DNA from: UBA6224 sp963730375
Lineage (GTDB): Bacteria > Patescibacteriota > Saccharimonadia > Saccharimonadales > UBA4665
Assembly: GCA_963730375.1 (NCBI GenBank)
Contig: CAVSRJ010000001.1
Coordinates: forward strand, 620,001-684,000
Reading direction: 5' to 3'
Length of the DNA stretch: 64,000 bases
Part shown: positions 9,003-18,075 of the stretch, piece by piece
Position numbering within the stretch: the stretch's first letter is position 1
Layout: every line of letters begins with the position of its first letter
Notes under the pieces: generated by a model
What the model was told of the DNA's origin: nothing
What the model saw: only the letters and a program-made list of their open reading frames with translations
Database searches by the model: none
Program-made: the position numbers and the translations under genes

Positions 9003-9538
9003 GCAGCTGATTTGAGTTCGGGTGGCAGCAATACACGTCGAATCGCATGCACTTGTCGATATTTTTCATGGGCGGAATGAAGCGAGCCTAGCGTAGTGAT
9101 TTCCGTATTGACGCCGGGAGCCGCATGTAACACCAGCTCGTCACCCGAGGTTTCTTGGTAGCCGGTGGCTACGACGAGGTGATTCAGGGGGTTTTCATGC
9201 CAGTTGCGTTGATAGCCGGAAGCATCATTCTCGGGCTTGAATTCGTCCAAGCCAATATCCGAGCCCAGAAACACGAAATCGCCTTGTTGCAAACCGCCAT
9301 CGGCATGAGCTGCTTCAATTGTATGCGTCCGGTCGTAGAACAGCTCGGTTAGGAGCAGATTTGCCGGCAGCTGTTTGCCCAGCAGCTGAGCGACGTGATG
9401 GGCAACGATGATGCAGTTGGTTCCGTGTTCGGTTGCAGCGGCCAGTTCGGGCACAGCAGCAGGGCGTAGCGCGAAATCATAGGTTCCACCGGCCTGCAGA
9501 AATGGATCAGTGAACCCCTCAAGCGTTAGTTTTGCCAT
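8999..9538 (-). CDS. NlpC/P60-like cysteine hydrolase
   Basis: About 179 residues from the ATG at 9538, chosen because GAAGG lies about 6 nt upstream. Motifs fit a papain-like NlpC/P60 fold: Cys in EHGTNCIIVAHHV, the LPANLLL region, a GDFVFLGSD strand (compare GDLVFF), and His in LNHLVVATGY. No signal peptide is evident, unlike peptidoglycan-cleaving relatives, so a cytoplasmic or novel substrate is possible. The start lies inside the end of the CofE-like gene (20-nt overlap), so the two are translationally coupled and likely act on linked substrates. Confidence 0.6.
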   Translation of the reverse strand: MAKLTLEGFTDPFLQAGGTYDFALRPAAVPELAAATEHGTNCIIVAHHVAQLLGKQLPANLLLTELFYDRTHTIEAAHADGGLQQGDFVFLGSDIGLDEFKPENDASGYQRNWHENPLNHLVVATGYQETSGDELVLHAAPGVNTEITTLGSLHSAHEKYRQVHAIRRVLLPPELKSAA

Positions 9539-10277
9539 GGCCGCCTTCTTTCCAATCAACCGATTGCAGAAAAGGTCCGTACAGGTCCTCTTCGACAGAC
9601 ATATGTAGCATAGTCAGCTCTTCGTCGCTGGGGTTGCGATCCTGAAAGGTGACGAATGGCACGTCGCTGACAACGGCCAGCGGCGTTTGCTGCGTCCCTT
9701 CGCCCATAACGAGTACGGCAGCTGCGGCTAGGCCGTTGGCTATGCCGGCCATGCTGACCGCAAAATTGCGACCAAATAGGTCGGGCGTGCCTACGTAATC
9801 ATTCAGCGCCAGAAAGCCACTGTGTCCGAGCGTGATGCCAACCGTGCCACGACGCATCGGTATAGAGGTGCTGTCTGTAATGATGACGCCCACTCGTGAC
9901 AAACCGTGCTTAGCCGCCAAATACTCACGCAGGTGGTTGGCGGTCGCTTGAGCGTCTTTGGGCCACAAAATATAGTTTCCATCGCTATTTGACTCGTCGA
10001 TACCGGCCGCGGCTATCAGGGTATTGTGCTTGATGGAGAAATGGTAGCCGTACTTACCGACCGTACTGGGCAAATACTGGTCAGCTTCGTCGATTATGAG
10101 CCGTTCTTTGTCAGCATCGTCCACAGGTACGACACTGTTCTCGCACATAGAGACGATTTTGGACGTTACTACGATGACGCTACCCTCCTGAATGGTCGGT
10201 AAAGCAGCATCAACAATCTGCTCAAGTGTATGTGAGCCAGGGGTAATTCTGTCTGTTTGTAGTGCTGTCACCTGCAT
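9519..10277 (-). CDS. CofE-like gamma-glutamyl ligase family protein
   Basis: 252 residues. GSVIVVTSKIVSM near the N-terminus, GVIITDSTSIPMRRG, GHSGFLALNDYVGTPDLFGR and the LAAAAVLVMGEG segment match coenzyme F420-0:L-glutamate ligase (CofE), which adds gamma-linked glutamates using GTP. No other F420 genes are in the window, and CPR bacteria are not known to make F420, so the acceptor is probably different. ATG at 10277 follows a GGAGA ribosome site. It is operonic with the NlpC/P60-like gene, a family that often cuts gamma-glutamyl bonds. Confidence 0.82.
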   Translation of the reverse strand: MQVTALQTDRITPGSHTLEQIVDAALPTIQEGSVIVVTSKIVSMCENSVVPVDDADKERLIIDEADQYLPSTVGKYGYHFSIKHNTLIAAAGIDESNSDGNYILWPKDAQATANHLREYLAAKHGLSRVGVIITDSTSIPMRRGTVGITLGHSGFLALNDYVGTPDLFGRNFAVSMAGIANGLAAAAVLVMGEGTQQTPLAVVSDVPFVTFQDRNPSDEELTMLHMSVEEDLYGPFLQSVDWKEGGHGKTNA

Positions 10278-10375
10278 GGTTTGTCTCCAGAGCTAACGGG
10301 GGCTATATCTGCGGCATTGTACCACAGTTCAGTATTTCATATCCCTATCGTGCTTGTGGTAAGATTAGGTTAAGC

Positions 10376-11614
10376 ATGACGAGGGTACTATCTGAACTAC
10401 TAGGAATCCGCCCCATAGAATTTCGAGCCGGCGTGCAACAGCTGGAGCGAGCAAGCGGACATGGTAGTGCCGACATACGTCTTTCCTCAGAGGTACATCA
10501 GGCTACCCAACGAAAATTGCGTCAGCTCGGGCTCGATCCGCACGACACAACAGGCCCGGAGCTATACAGCGCGCTCCAGTCACGGATTGGCCAGGATAAC
10601 GAACGTCTTATGGGCATATTGCGCAAAAAATATGGCAGCGACAATCCCGTACACGATACGGTCCACATCGCCAAGGAGTTGGAGAAGCTACCGCTGCAAA
10701 AATCGTGTTTCGTGTTGAAAAGTTCGGTCGGCAAACGTTTGATAAAGAAACAGCCGCCCAAACATGCCATGAAGGCCCTCGGGTACCGTTCACTCGATTC
10801 AATGCTCAAACATGAGCAGCTGGCCACTATCTACGCCGCCGGCTGGCTCGTCGAGTCACCAACGTGGCGTAGACAGTTTACAGAGCAGTACAAGAAGGTC
10901 AAGGCGACCGATTTTGAGATACGCGACATTGTTGTCCTGGCGCCCGATACTGAGCGTTGGCACAAGCTAGCTGAGTCCCACGTCGCGACGCGCAAGCATA
11001 ATGTCATGGGCTTTGCCGAACTGGGAGCAGTCGTGCTGCTGCCGCTCCCGGACAATCGGCCAGATGGAGCGGCACTCGCGAGCCTGCTGCTGGCGCTGCA
11101 CGAAATGAATCAAGTCAAGGCGGCCAGTACGTTCTTGAAATTATGCCAGGTCAAGCCAGACTTCACCGAACAGCTACAGTCGGTGGTTCGTGGCGAAGCG
11201 GCGTTGAGCGCCGAATTTTTTGGCCGCCCCATATCTTGGCAGGTTGTCCAGCGATACTACGCCCGCTTCACCGATCGGTTCCGGGCTGAACTATTCGAGC
11301 CGCACATACAGGCGGAAGATCTCAGTTGGCACTCCATCGAGAAAATCCTCAGTTATATCGATCCGGCCATGGAATTCTGGCATCACACCACACATCTCAG
11401 CTTGCTGGATAATCACAAACCGGTATCGTGCAATATCATCGACGTGACTCTGAACTATTGTAATAGTCTGGCTTATGAGCATCGTATCGTGCAGTATTTT
11501 CAGCATTCGCTCTGGCACGAGCTGGTCATTCGATACCTAAAGCATGAAAATGTTGAGCAGCTGATATTGGGCGGAATTGAAACAGACCTCGTCACCGAGC
11601 CTGAAATCGCGTAG
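10376..11614 (+). CDS. Conserved-looking protein of unknown function
   Basis: 412 residues from the ATG at 10376; an upstream in-frame ATG at 10262 would overlap the divergent CofE-like gene and its promoter region and is unlikely. The protein is cytoplasmic in appearance, rich in basic and helical segments, with an N-terminal ...SELLGIRPIEFRAG... start, a basic SVGKRLIKKQPPKHAMKALGY region near residue 115, and a C-terminal half rich in aromatic and His residues (FWHHTTHLSLLDNH, YFQHSLWHELVIRYLKHE). No catalytic family is recognised. Confidence 0.7.
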   Translation: MTRVLSELLGIRPIEFRAGVQQLERASGHGSADIRLSSEVHQATQRKLRQLGLDPHDTTGPELYSALQSRIGQDNERLMGILRKKYGSDNPVHDTVHIAKELEKLPLQKSCFVLKSSVGKRLIKKQPPKHAMKALGYRSLDSMLKHEQLATIYAAGWLVESPTWRRQFTEQYKKVKATDFEIRDIVVLAPDTERWHKLAESHVATRKHNVMGFAELGAVVLLPLPDNRPDGAALASLLLALHEMNQVKAASTFLKLCQVKPDFTEQLQSVVRGEAALSAEFFGRPISWQVVQRYYARFTDRFRAELFEPHIQAEDLSWHSIEKILSYIDPAMEFWHHTTHLSLLDNHKPVSCNIIDVTLNYCNSLAYEHRIVQYFQHSLWHELVIRYLKHENVEQLILGGIETDLVTEPEIA

Positions 11615-11670
11615 AATGGTATAAGCATTAGTGATTTAGACCAAAAACACCCCAGTAAACAAGGAATTGC

Positions 11671-12252
11671 ATGACCAAGAAATCCCAGTATCAGATATGT
11701 GTATCCGGCGCAGCCAAGGGGACGAGTGTCGATGAGGGAAAGGCGCTCGCCTATCTACTCGGGGAGGCTATTGCGAAGGCAGGTCACAGTTTGATGACTG
11801 GAGCCACCATCGGCCTGCCAAACTACGCGGCCGAAGGCTACAAAAAGGCAGGTGGCCACATGAGTGTAGGTATTAGCCCTGCCGCCAGCAAGATTGAACA
11901 CGTGCGCAAATATCGTCTACCAACTGAGGCGTACGACACGATTATCTACAGTGGTTTACATTACGTTGGCCGAGACACGTTACTGATCACCAGCAGTGAC
12001 GCCGTCGTCAGTATCGGTGGTCGACTGGGTACGCTGCACGAATTCACTATCGCTATGGAGACCGATACCCCGATTGGTTTCTTGCAGGGTGCTGGCGGTA
12101 TCAGTAGTGAGATTCAGGATTTGCTCGCACTCGCCCGACCGCTTCGCAACGAAGCGGCAGTTATGTTTGATGAGGATGCCACCCGACTCGTGCAAGACCT
12201 GACCAAATATCTCGACACCGAACACGCCAAATACCTCAATGTATACAGCTAG
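11671..12252 (+). CDS. LOG-like Rossmann-fold protein
   Basis: 193 residues. ICVSGAAKG at the N-terminus, HSLMTGATIGLP, and SIGGRLGTLHEFTIAME near residues 112-128 resemble the PGGxGTxxE nucleotide-binding motif of the LOG/lysine-decarboxylase-like family (nucleotide phosphoribohydrolases) and the related TIGR00725 group. The central motif is modified (GGRLGTLHE), so enzyme activity is uncertain. It is monocistronic, with a TATAAG-like box near 11619. Confidence 0.65.
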   Translation: MTKKSQYQICVSGAAKGTSVDEGKALAYLLGEAIAKAGHSLMTGATIGLPNYAAEGYKKAGGHMSVGISPAASKIEHVRKYRLPTEAYDTIIYSGLHYVGRDTLLITSSDAVVSIGGRLGTLHEFTIAMETDTPIGFLQGAGGISSEIQDLLALARPLRNEAAVMFDEDATRLVQDLTKYLDTEHAKYLNVYS

Positions 12253-12284
12253 TAGTTCAGGCTTCACAGGAGTAAAATAACTCT

Positions 12285-12956
12285 ATGATACGAAAATCAC
12301 AAACAGGCTTTACGCTCACATACGTGCTATTAGTCATCGGCATTTTGGCAATCATTAGTGCTATTGGATGGTACATCTGGAGCGCTCAGACAAACACGAC
12401 GACGGAGTCTACTACTGCGACAAACGAGACCAACACAGTCAGTGACGCTACGAAGCCGGCAACATCTACGGCTACCGATGAAACTGCCGGCTGGCTGCAA
12501 TATCAAACACCTAATAGCACCTATTCCTTGCGTCTGGCTGACGGCTGGAAATTGAATCAGTGCAATGACTCGAGCCTGCTGTTCACCTACGAGCATTCAT
12601 CCGTAACGCCAAAGCCGGGGGAGCAGGCAGTTGTTACGAATATAGATTGCGCCAGTGACGGTGGCGGTGACGGCTTGTTTATCTCATTCTACGACCCTAC
12701 CACCTATGATGCGGCCACCGGTCCAGTCGTGAGGACATTCAAGACGGACGCCGGGGATACCGTACAGCTATACAGCCACGTCGAAGACACGGTCGCAGAC
12801 GGCATGGGAGGTCTGGACAAGGGCGGTACGTATTACACCTATATTGTTACGAAATCGGCTACCAAAGCAGTCACTGTGAGCTATGGCGTCAATCCTGGCC
12901 AAACCGACGACCATGAGACTGTCGAACAGGCCATCAAGACCATCGTTATAAACTAG
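12285..12956 (+). CDS. Prepilin-like membrane protein lacking Glu5
   Basis: 223 residues. The N-terminus (MIRKSQTG/FTLTYVLLVIGIL, about residues 1-21) has the short basic leader, Gly, Phe and long hydrophobic helix of type IV prepilins, but the conserved Glu at position 5 of the mature helix is Tyr. A Thr/Ser/Asn-rich linker (residues 38-70) leads to a globular domain with two Cys (QCNDS, NIDCASD) that could form a disulphide. Probably exposed on the cell surface. pilB at 28013 shows that a type IV pilus-like system exists. TAAAAT ends 6 nt before the ATG, suggesting a leaderless mRNA. Confidence 0.65.
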   Translation: MIRKSQTGFTLTYVLLVIGILAIISAIGWYIWSAQTNTTTESTTATNETNTVSDATKPATSTATDETAGWLQYQTPNSTYSLRLADGWKLNQCNDSSLLFTYEHSSVTPKPGEQAVVTNIDCASDGGGDGLFISFYDPTTYDAATGPVVRTFKTDAGDTVQLYSHVEDTVADGMGGLDKGGTYYTYIVTKSATKAVTVSYGVNPGQTDDHETVEQAIKTIVIN

Positions 12957-12984
12957 CCAGCGTCTTTTCTAGTACAATGAGGAG

Positions 12985-14953
12985 ATGAGTAAGTTTCGAC
13001 TGCAGAGTGACTACAAGCCGACTGGCGACCAGCCGGGGGCAATCAAACAGCTGACAGCTGGGCTTCGATTCTGGCGAAAAAGCACCAAACCTATGCTGGG
13101 CGTGACCGGCAGCGGCAAGACGTTCACCATGGCCAACCTGGTCCAGAATGTGCAGCGAGCCGACGCTGGTGCTCAGTCACAACAAAACCTTGGCCGCGCA
13201 GCTGTACGGTGAGTTTAAGCAGTTTTTCCCGGACAACGCCGTCCACTACTTTGTCAGTTACTTCGATTACTACCAGCCAGAGGCGTACATTCCGCGCAGC
13301 GACACCTACATCGAAAAAGACAGCCAGATTAACGAAGAAATCGACCGCTTGCGCCACGCTGCGACCGATTCGCTGCTGAGCCGCAAAGACGTCTTGATTG
13401 TGGCCAGCGTCAGCTGTATCTACGGCATTGGTTCGGTGGAGGATTACGGTGACCTGGCCATTGAGGTCAAAGTCGGGGAGCGTCGCGTCCGAGACAAGTT
13501 GCTACGCCAGCTGACCGATATCCAGTACCAGCGCAATGACATAGATTTTCACCGCAGTACCTTCCGGGTGCGCGGCGACGTCGTTGACGTCTTTCCGGCC
13601 GGTGAAGAACTGGCCTATCGCATTGAGTTCTTTGGTGACGAGATTGACCGTATTACCCAGATAGATCCGCTGACCGGCGAGATTCTGAAAGAAATGAAGA
13701 GCCACAAGATTTTCCCGGGCAGCCACTACGTGACGCCGCAGCAAAAGCTGCAGGTAGCCATGGGGCACATTGAGCATGAGCTCGAGCAGCGTCTGCACCA
13801 GTTCAAGTCAGAGGGTAAGCTACTCGAGGCACAGCGGCTGGAGCAACGCACCCGCTTTGACCTGGAGATGTTGCAGGAAACAGGCTTCGTCAAAGGCATC
13901 GAGAACTACAGCCGCTACCTGACCAACCGCGAGCCCGGCGAGCAGCCAGCGACGCTACTCGACTACTTCCCCGATGATTATCTGCTGCTGATAGACGAGA
14001 GCCACATGACCATCCCGCAGGTACGCGGTATGTACAACGGCGACCGTGCCCGCAAAGAGGTCCTGGTGGAACATGGCTTCCGCCTGCCCAGTGCGCTCGA
14101 CAACCGGCCGCTGACGTTTACGGAGTTTGAGCGCCACGTCAACCAGGTCGTGTACGTCAGTGCTACGCCGGCCGAATACGAGTTGAGCCGTAGCCCCGAG
14201 CCAGCTCAGCAGGTCATTCGACCGACTGGACTCCTGGACCCTGTTATCGAGGTGCGCCCCGTCGAGCATCAGATTGATGACTTGCTGGAAGAAATTAAGG
14301 CCACAACGGAAAAGCGCCAGCGCGTGCTGGTGACGACACTGACGAAGCGCATGGCCGAAGATTTGACCGAGTATCTGCAAGAGCTGAATATCAAGGTGGC
14401 GTACCTGCACAGCGACGTCGACACGCTGGATCGCAGCGACATATTGCGAGATCTGCGCCTGGGTACGTACGACGTCTTGGTCGGCATTAATCTGCTTCGC
14501 GAGGGCCTGGACCTGCCCGAAGTTAGCCTGGTAGCCATCCTTGATGCTGACAAAGAGGGCTTCCTGCGCAGCGAGCAGGCGCTGATTCAGACCGTCGGTC
14601 GCGCTGCTCGTCATGAGAATGGCCGCGTCGTCATGTACGCCGACCGCGTCACCCGCAGCATGCAGGCCACCATTGACGAAACGACCCGTCGCCGCAAGAT
14701 TCAAGAGGAGTACAACACCAAGCACGGCATCACGCCGAAGGGCATTAGTAAATCTATCGAGAAGGGCATGCGCCCCGACTTGCCCGAGGAAGCCAAACGC
14801 GCCAAGCTGGATCTGAACAAAATTCCAAAGGACGAGTATAAGTCTCTCATCAAAGATCTCACCGCCCAGATGGAGCTCGCCGCTGCCAACTTACAATTCG
14901 AACAGGCGGCCGAACTGCGCGACATCATCGACGACATCAAAGCTAAGCGTTAA
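12985..14953 (+). CDS. uvrB: Excinuclease ABC subunit B, three small frameshifts
   Basis: UvrB, the damage-verifying helicase-like subunit of nucleotide excision repair. Walker A GVTGSGKTFT (about residue 40), the beta-hairpin region YYQPEAYIP, DESHMTIPQ, the SATPAEYE motif, VLVGINLLREGLDLPE and the C-terminal UVR helix pair (FEQAAELRDII) are present. The frame is broken in three places: a base missing about 13062 and one extra about 13093 (restoring AKKHQT before MLGVTGSGKT), and one extra about 13160 (joining NVQR to PTLVLSHNKTLA). Corrected length is about 655 residues, normal for UvrB. TACAAT followed by GAGGAG lies directly before the ATG. Confidence 0.93.
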
Positions 14954-15831
14954 GGAGCGGCGGGGGTTTGAGCTTCGAGTGTGGTTAGCATTCGGACGCA
15001 GCGGGCGCCAATTGGCTCGGGCTCGGTTTCGTTACTGAGGTGAATGCCGGGCTGAATGTCGAGTGCATCGAGAATCAGCGCACCATATTTGCGGACATCG
15101 TCGGCGTGAAAGAAGCTGTCGTCTTCGCAGTAGACGCCGCCAACCGGGACACCTGCCTCGCGCACTTCGAGCACCTGATCGTGGAGGCTGGCGGTTGCAG
15201 CGGCGTGCCCCTCCCGCACGGTACGCGCCACATCAACCCCAGCGTAATAGCTGAATTGTCTCAAATAGCCCGTCCCACCATTATGGATGAGGGTAGAGGC
15301 GTTTGGCACGGTCTCTTTCCTCATGAGTTGAATCGAGCGCCCCACCATTTGCCATATTGAATGCGCCTTATCTGGAGGTACATCGATGCCTACCGACGAC
15401 AGCAATACGACCGATGAAGCTGATTCGGGACGAGTGGCTGCCGCAGTCAGGACAGCCTTGCCTCCAAATGAATTGCCTAGGAGTGCATATTTGTCATAGC
15501 CGAGTAAGTCCATGCCGGCTAAAACTGCGTCGGTTTGCAATCGATTAACATCAGTGAGATGGCTTGGCCTTATGCGATGCTCCCAGTGCTGCTTGCGCGG
15601 AGAGCTTACCGTGGCAACCACCCTGTTGTCCGAGCTGGCAATGGCATGACGTATGCCGTCGAGCCCGGCATGTGGCTCCAAAAACCCGCCCTTGATAATG
15701 AGCGGTGCTTTGCGGTGGTCGCAATCATGCGGGGTTTCGACAATGACTTCTATCGGCGCGCCTTCGGCTTCGGTGCGCCGCAGCATAACCGAGCTATGGA
15801 GATTGACATGGACCGATTCGTTGTTCGACAT
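14950..15831 (-). CDS. Alpha/beta hydrolase
   Basis: 293 residues. LIIKGGFLEPHAG near residue 45 forms the oxyanion-side loop and LLGNSFGGKAVL (about residues 116-127) is the nucleophile elbow (GNSFGG, Ser nucleophile). GGVYCEDDSFF probably holds the acid; a late His is less clear. No signal peptide, so probably a cytoplasmic esterase or peptidase-like enzyme of unknown substrate. It overlaps the uvrB 3' end by 4 nt tail to tail. Confidence 0.75.
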   Translation of the reverse strand: MSNNESVHVNLHSSVMLRRTEAEGAPIEVIVETPHDCDHRKAPLIIKGGFLEPHAGLDGIRHAIASSDNRVVATVSSPRKQHWEHRIRPSHLTDVNRLQTDAVLAGMDLLGYDKYALLGNSFGGKAVLTAAATRPESASSVVLLSSVGIDVPPDKAHSIWQMVGRSIQLMRKETVPNASTLIHNGGTGYLRQFSYYAGVDVARTVREGHAAATASLHDQVLEVREAGVPVGGVYCEDDSFFHADDVRKYGALILDALDIQPGIHLSNETEPEPIGARCVRMLTTLEAQTPAAP

Positions 15832-15926
15832 AGTGTGTTATCTCTGTTGAATATGGTAAGGCTTGCTGGTGTAATTTGCAAAATCACCTCTGGGCGAGGA
15901 CTTATACTTTTGCTATACTGGTGCCA

Positions 15927-16220
15927 ATGGCAAACATTTCTCGTGACGATGTATTAAAATTGGCGAAATTAGCTCGCCTCCGCCTCACCGAAGACGAAGT
16001 CGACGAATTCGCAAAAGAATTCACCGAGATCCTGCAGTATGTTGAACAACTGCAGTCTATTGATGTAGCCGGCCTGAAGCCGACCAACCAGGTTACTGGG
16101 TTAACGAACGTCACGCGCGCGGACGAAGAAATCGATTACGGCTATAAGGCCAAGCAATTGCTAGAAAATGTTCCCGCAGTCGAGGATGACCTGATAAAAG
16201 TCAAAAGGATGATTGCCTAA
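15927..16220 (+). CDS. gatC: Asp/Glu-tRNA amidotransferase subunit C
   Basis: 97 residues, typical GatC. ISRDDVLKLAKLARLRLTEDE at the start and TRADEE late are family hallmarks. GatC stabilises the GatA-GatB complex. The ATG at 15927 is chosen over an upstream in-frame ATG (15876) because the family starts here and because a TATACT box (15914-15919) lies 7 nt before it, which implies a leaderless transcript. It overlaps gatA by one base (TAATG). Confidence 0.92.
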   Translation: MANISRDDVLKLAKLARLRLTEDEVDEFAKEFTEILQYVEQLQSIDVAGLKPTNQVTGLTNVTRADEEIDYGYKAKQLLENVPAVEDDLIKVKRMIA

Positions 16221-17647
16221 TGTCTGCCTGGCTAGCCATTGCCGAGATTGCTGAGAAAGTGAATGCCGGCGAGCTATGTGCAACTGATCTCGTCGCGCAG
16301 GCGCTCGATACCATCGCCGAAAAAGCTGAGTATGATGCCATCATCGCCACGTTGGACAAGCGGGCCAAGCAGCGCGCTAGCGACATCGATGATCAAGTCA
16401 AAACTGGCCAGTCAGCCGGGCGTTTGGCTGGGGTGCCATTTATTGCCAAGGATAATTTCTTGGTATTTGGGGCTGAAACGACCGCGGCCAGCAATATCCT
16501 CAAAGGTTTCACCGCACCGTATCAGGCCACTGCAATAGAAAAGCTCGAAGCCGAGGGCGCCATTTGTGTGGCCAAAGCGAATCTAGACGCCTTTGCGCAC
16601 GGTGGTAGTACCGAAAACAGCGACTTTTTCACGACCAAAAACCCGCACGACAAGACACGTGTACCGGGTGGTAGCTCAGGCGGCTCAGCCGCAGCCGTCG
16701 TGCTAGAGATGGCGGCGTTTGCGCTGGGTACCGATACCGGCGGTTCAATTCGTCAACCTGCCAGCTTTAGCGGCTGCGTGGGTTACAAGCCGACCTACGG
16801 TCTTGTTTCACGCTCCGGCGTGGTCGCCATGGCCAGTAGCACTGACGTCATTGGTCCGATGACCCGAACGGTTGCCGATACGGCGCTGGTGCTCGACGTC
16901 ATGGCCGGTCGTGATGCGCTCGACGGCACAACGATTGAGCGTGACGAAGCAGGTTATAGTGATGTCGAGAGCCTTTCACTCAAAGGCGTCAAAATTGGCG
17001 TCATAAAGGAATACATGGCCAAGGGCTTACAAAACAGCGTGCTGGATACCATTCAGGCGGCCGCCAAAAAACTCGAAGAGGCGGGAGCTGAGCTGGTCGA
17101 AGTCAGCATGCCAACACTTCCGGTCGCGCTGGCGGTGTATTACATCTTGGTGCCGGCAGAAGTCAGCAGTAACTTGGCGCGTTATGACGGTCAGCGTTAC
17201 GGCTATAGTGACCCAGACGCCACGACACTACTCGAAAGTTATGAAAATTCACGCGGCACCGGCTTTGGCAAAGAGGCGAAGCGTCGCATTATGATCGGTA
17301 CCTACGTGCTTAGCAGTGGCTATTACGATGCCTACTACCGCAAGGCGCAGACCGTGCGCACCAAACTCATAAACGAGTTTGAGGATGCCTACGAGAAGGT
17401 CGACTTCCTCCTGGGACCGGCCGCACCAAGCACGGCGTTCAAGATAGGGGAGAATATCAACGATCCACTCATGATGTACATGAGCGACATCATGACCGTA
17501 GCAGCAAACCTGGTGGGTATACCAGCCGTCAGTTTGCCAGTCGGCGAGATAGACGGTCTGCCAGTTGGCTTACAGTTAATGGCCCCGCCACGTGCTGATC
17601 GAGCTTTACTGAACCTAGCGAAACAAACAGAGGAGGCGGTCGCATGA
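16220..17647 (+). CDS. gatA: Asp/Glu-tRNA amidotransferase subunit A
   Basis: 475 residues, intact. Amidase-signature enzyme: Lys in PFIAKDN (about residue 77), VPGGSSGGSAAAV with the cis-Ser and the TDTGGSIRQPA nucleophile Ser complete the Lys-Ser-Ser triad. It releases ammonia from Gln to amidate Glu-tRNA(Gln) or Asp-tRNA(Asn). The DLLGPAAPSTAF-like and GLPVGLQLM segments are typical. Second gene of the gatC-gatA-orf-gatB operon. Confidence 0.96.
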   Translation: MSAWLAIAEIAEKVNAGELCATDLVAQALDTIAEKAEYDAIIATLDKRAKQRASDIDDQVKTGQSAGRLAGVPFIAKDNFLVFGAETTAASNILKGFTAPYQATAIEKLEAEGAICVAKANLDAFAHGGSTENSDFFTTKNPHDKTRVPGGSSGGSAAAVVLEMAAFALGTDTGGSIRQPASFSGCVGYKPTYGLVSRSGVVAMASSTDVIGPMTRTVADTALVLDVMAGRDALDGTTIERDEAGYSDVESLSLKGVKIGVIKEYMAKGLQNSVLDTIQAAAKKLEEAGAELVEVSMPTLPVALAVYYILVPAEVSSNLARYDGQRYGYSDPDATTLLESYENSRGTGFGKEAKRRIMIGTYVLSSGYYDAYYRKAQTVRTKLINEFEDAYEKVDFLLGPAAPSTAFKIGENINDPLMMYMSDIMTVAANLVGIPAVSLPVGEIDGLPVGLQLMAPPRADRALLNLAKQTEEAVA

Positions 17648-18075
17648 CATTTGAAATCGATAATATCAAACTTATCAGCATGATTGCACTAGGCGTTGTG
17701 GCGTTGTTGGTGGCAAGTCTAGGCGGATTTTTGGCACGACGACGGTTCCGTAAGCTGGATGTGGCGCGCTTTTCATCTCGCTGGAGTGAGGTGCAGGGGC
17801 TGTGTGGCAAAGAGGGAACTTGGCCGTTAGCTGTCATCAATGCCGACAAATTGCTCGATGATGCATTGAAGCAGTCGCATTTCAAGGGTAAGACCATGGG
17901 AGAGCGACTGGTGTCAGCGCAAAGGGCTTTGAGCGACAACGATGGTGTGTGGTTTGGCCATAAGCTCCGCAACAAGCTGGTTCACGAAGATTATTCCAAG
18001 CTGAAGAAGAAAGACGTCCTAAAGGCACTGGCTGGCTTTCGCCAGGCGTTACGAGATTTGGGAGCGCTCAGATAA
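17644..18075 (+). CDS. Membrane-anchored protein with HEPN-like RNxxxH motif
   Basis: 143 residues, start overlapping the gatA stop (ATGA) and stop overlapping gatB (TAATG). One N-terminal transmembrane helix (about residues 9-31) is followed by a helical domain containing AVINADKLLDDAL and WFGHKLRNKLVHED. The latter carries R-x4-H (RNKLVH), the HEPN catalytic signature found in many small RNases and in nucleotidyltransferase partners. The embedding between two amidotransferase genes suggests co-expression with tRNA amidation, but the function is unknown and the motif match is by eye only. Confidence 0.6.
   Translation: MTFEIDNIKLISMIALGVVALLVASLGGFLARRRFRKLDVARFSSRWSEVQGLCGKEGTWPLAVINADKLLDDALKQSHFKGKTMGERLVSAQRALSDNDGVWFGHKLRNKLVHEDYSKLKKKDVLKALAGFRQALRDLGALR

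Noticed and set aside
10262..10375. Upstream start for the gene at 10376
   Set aside because: It would overlap the divergent CofE-like gene and its promoter and lacks a ribosome site.
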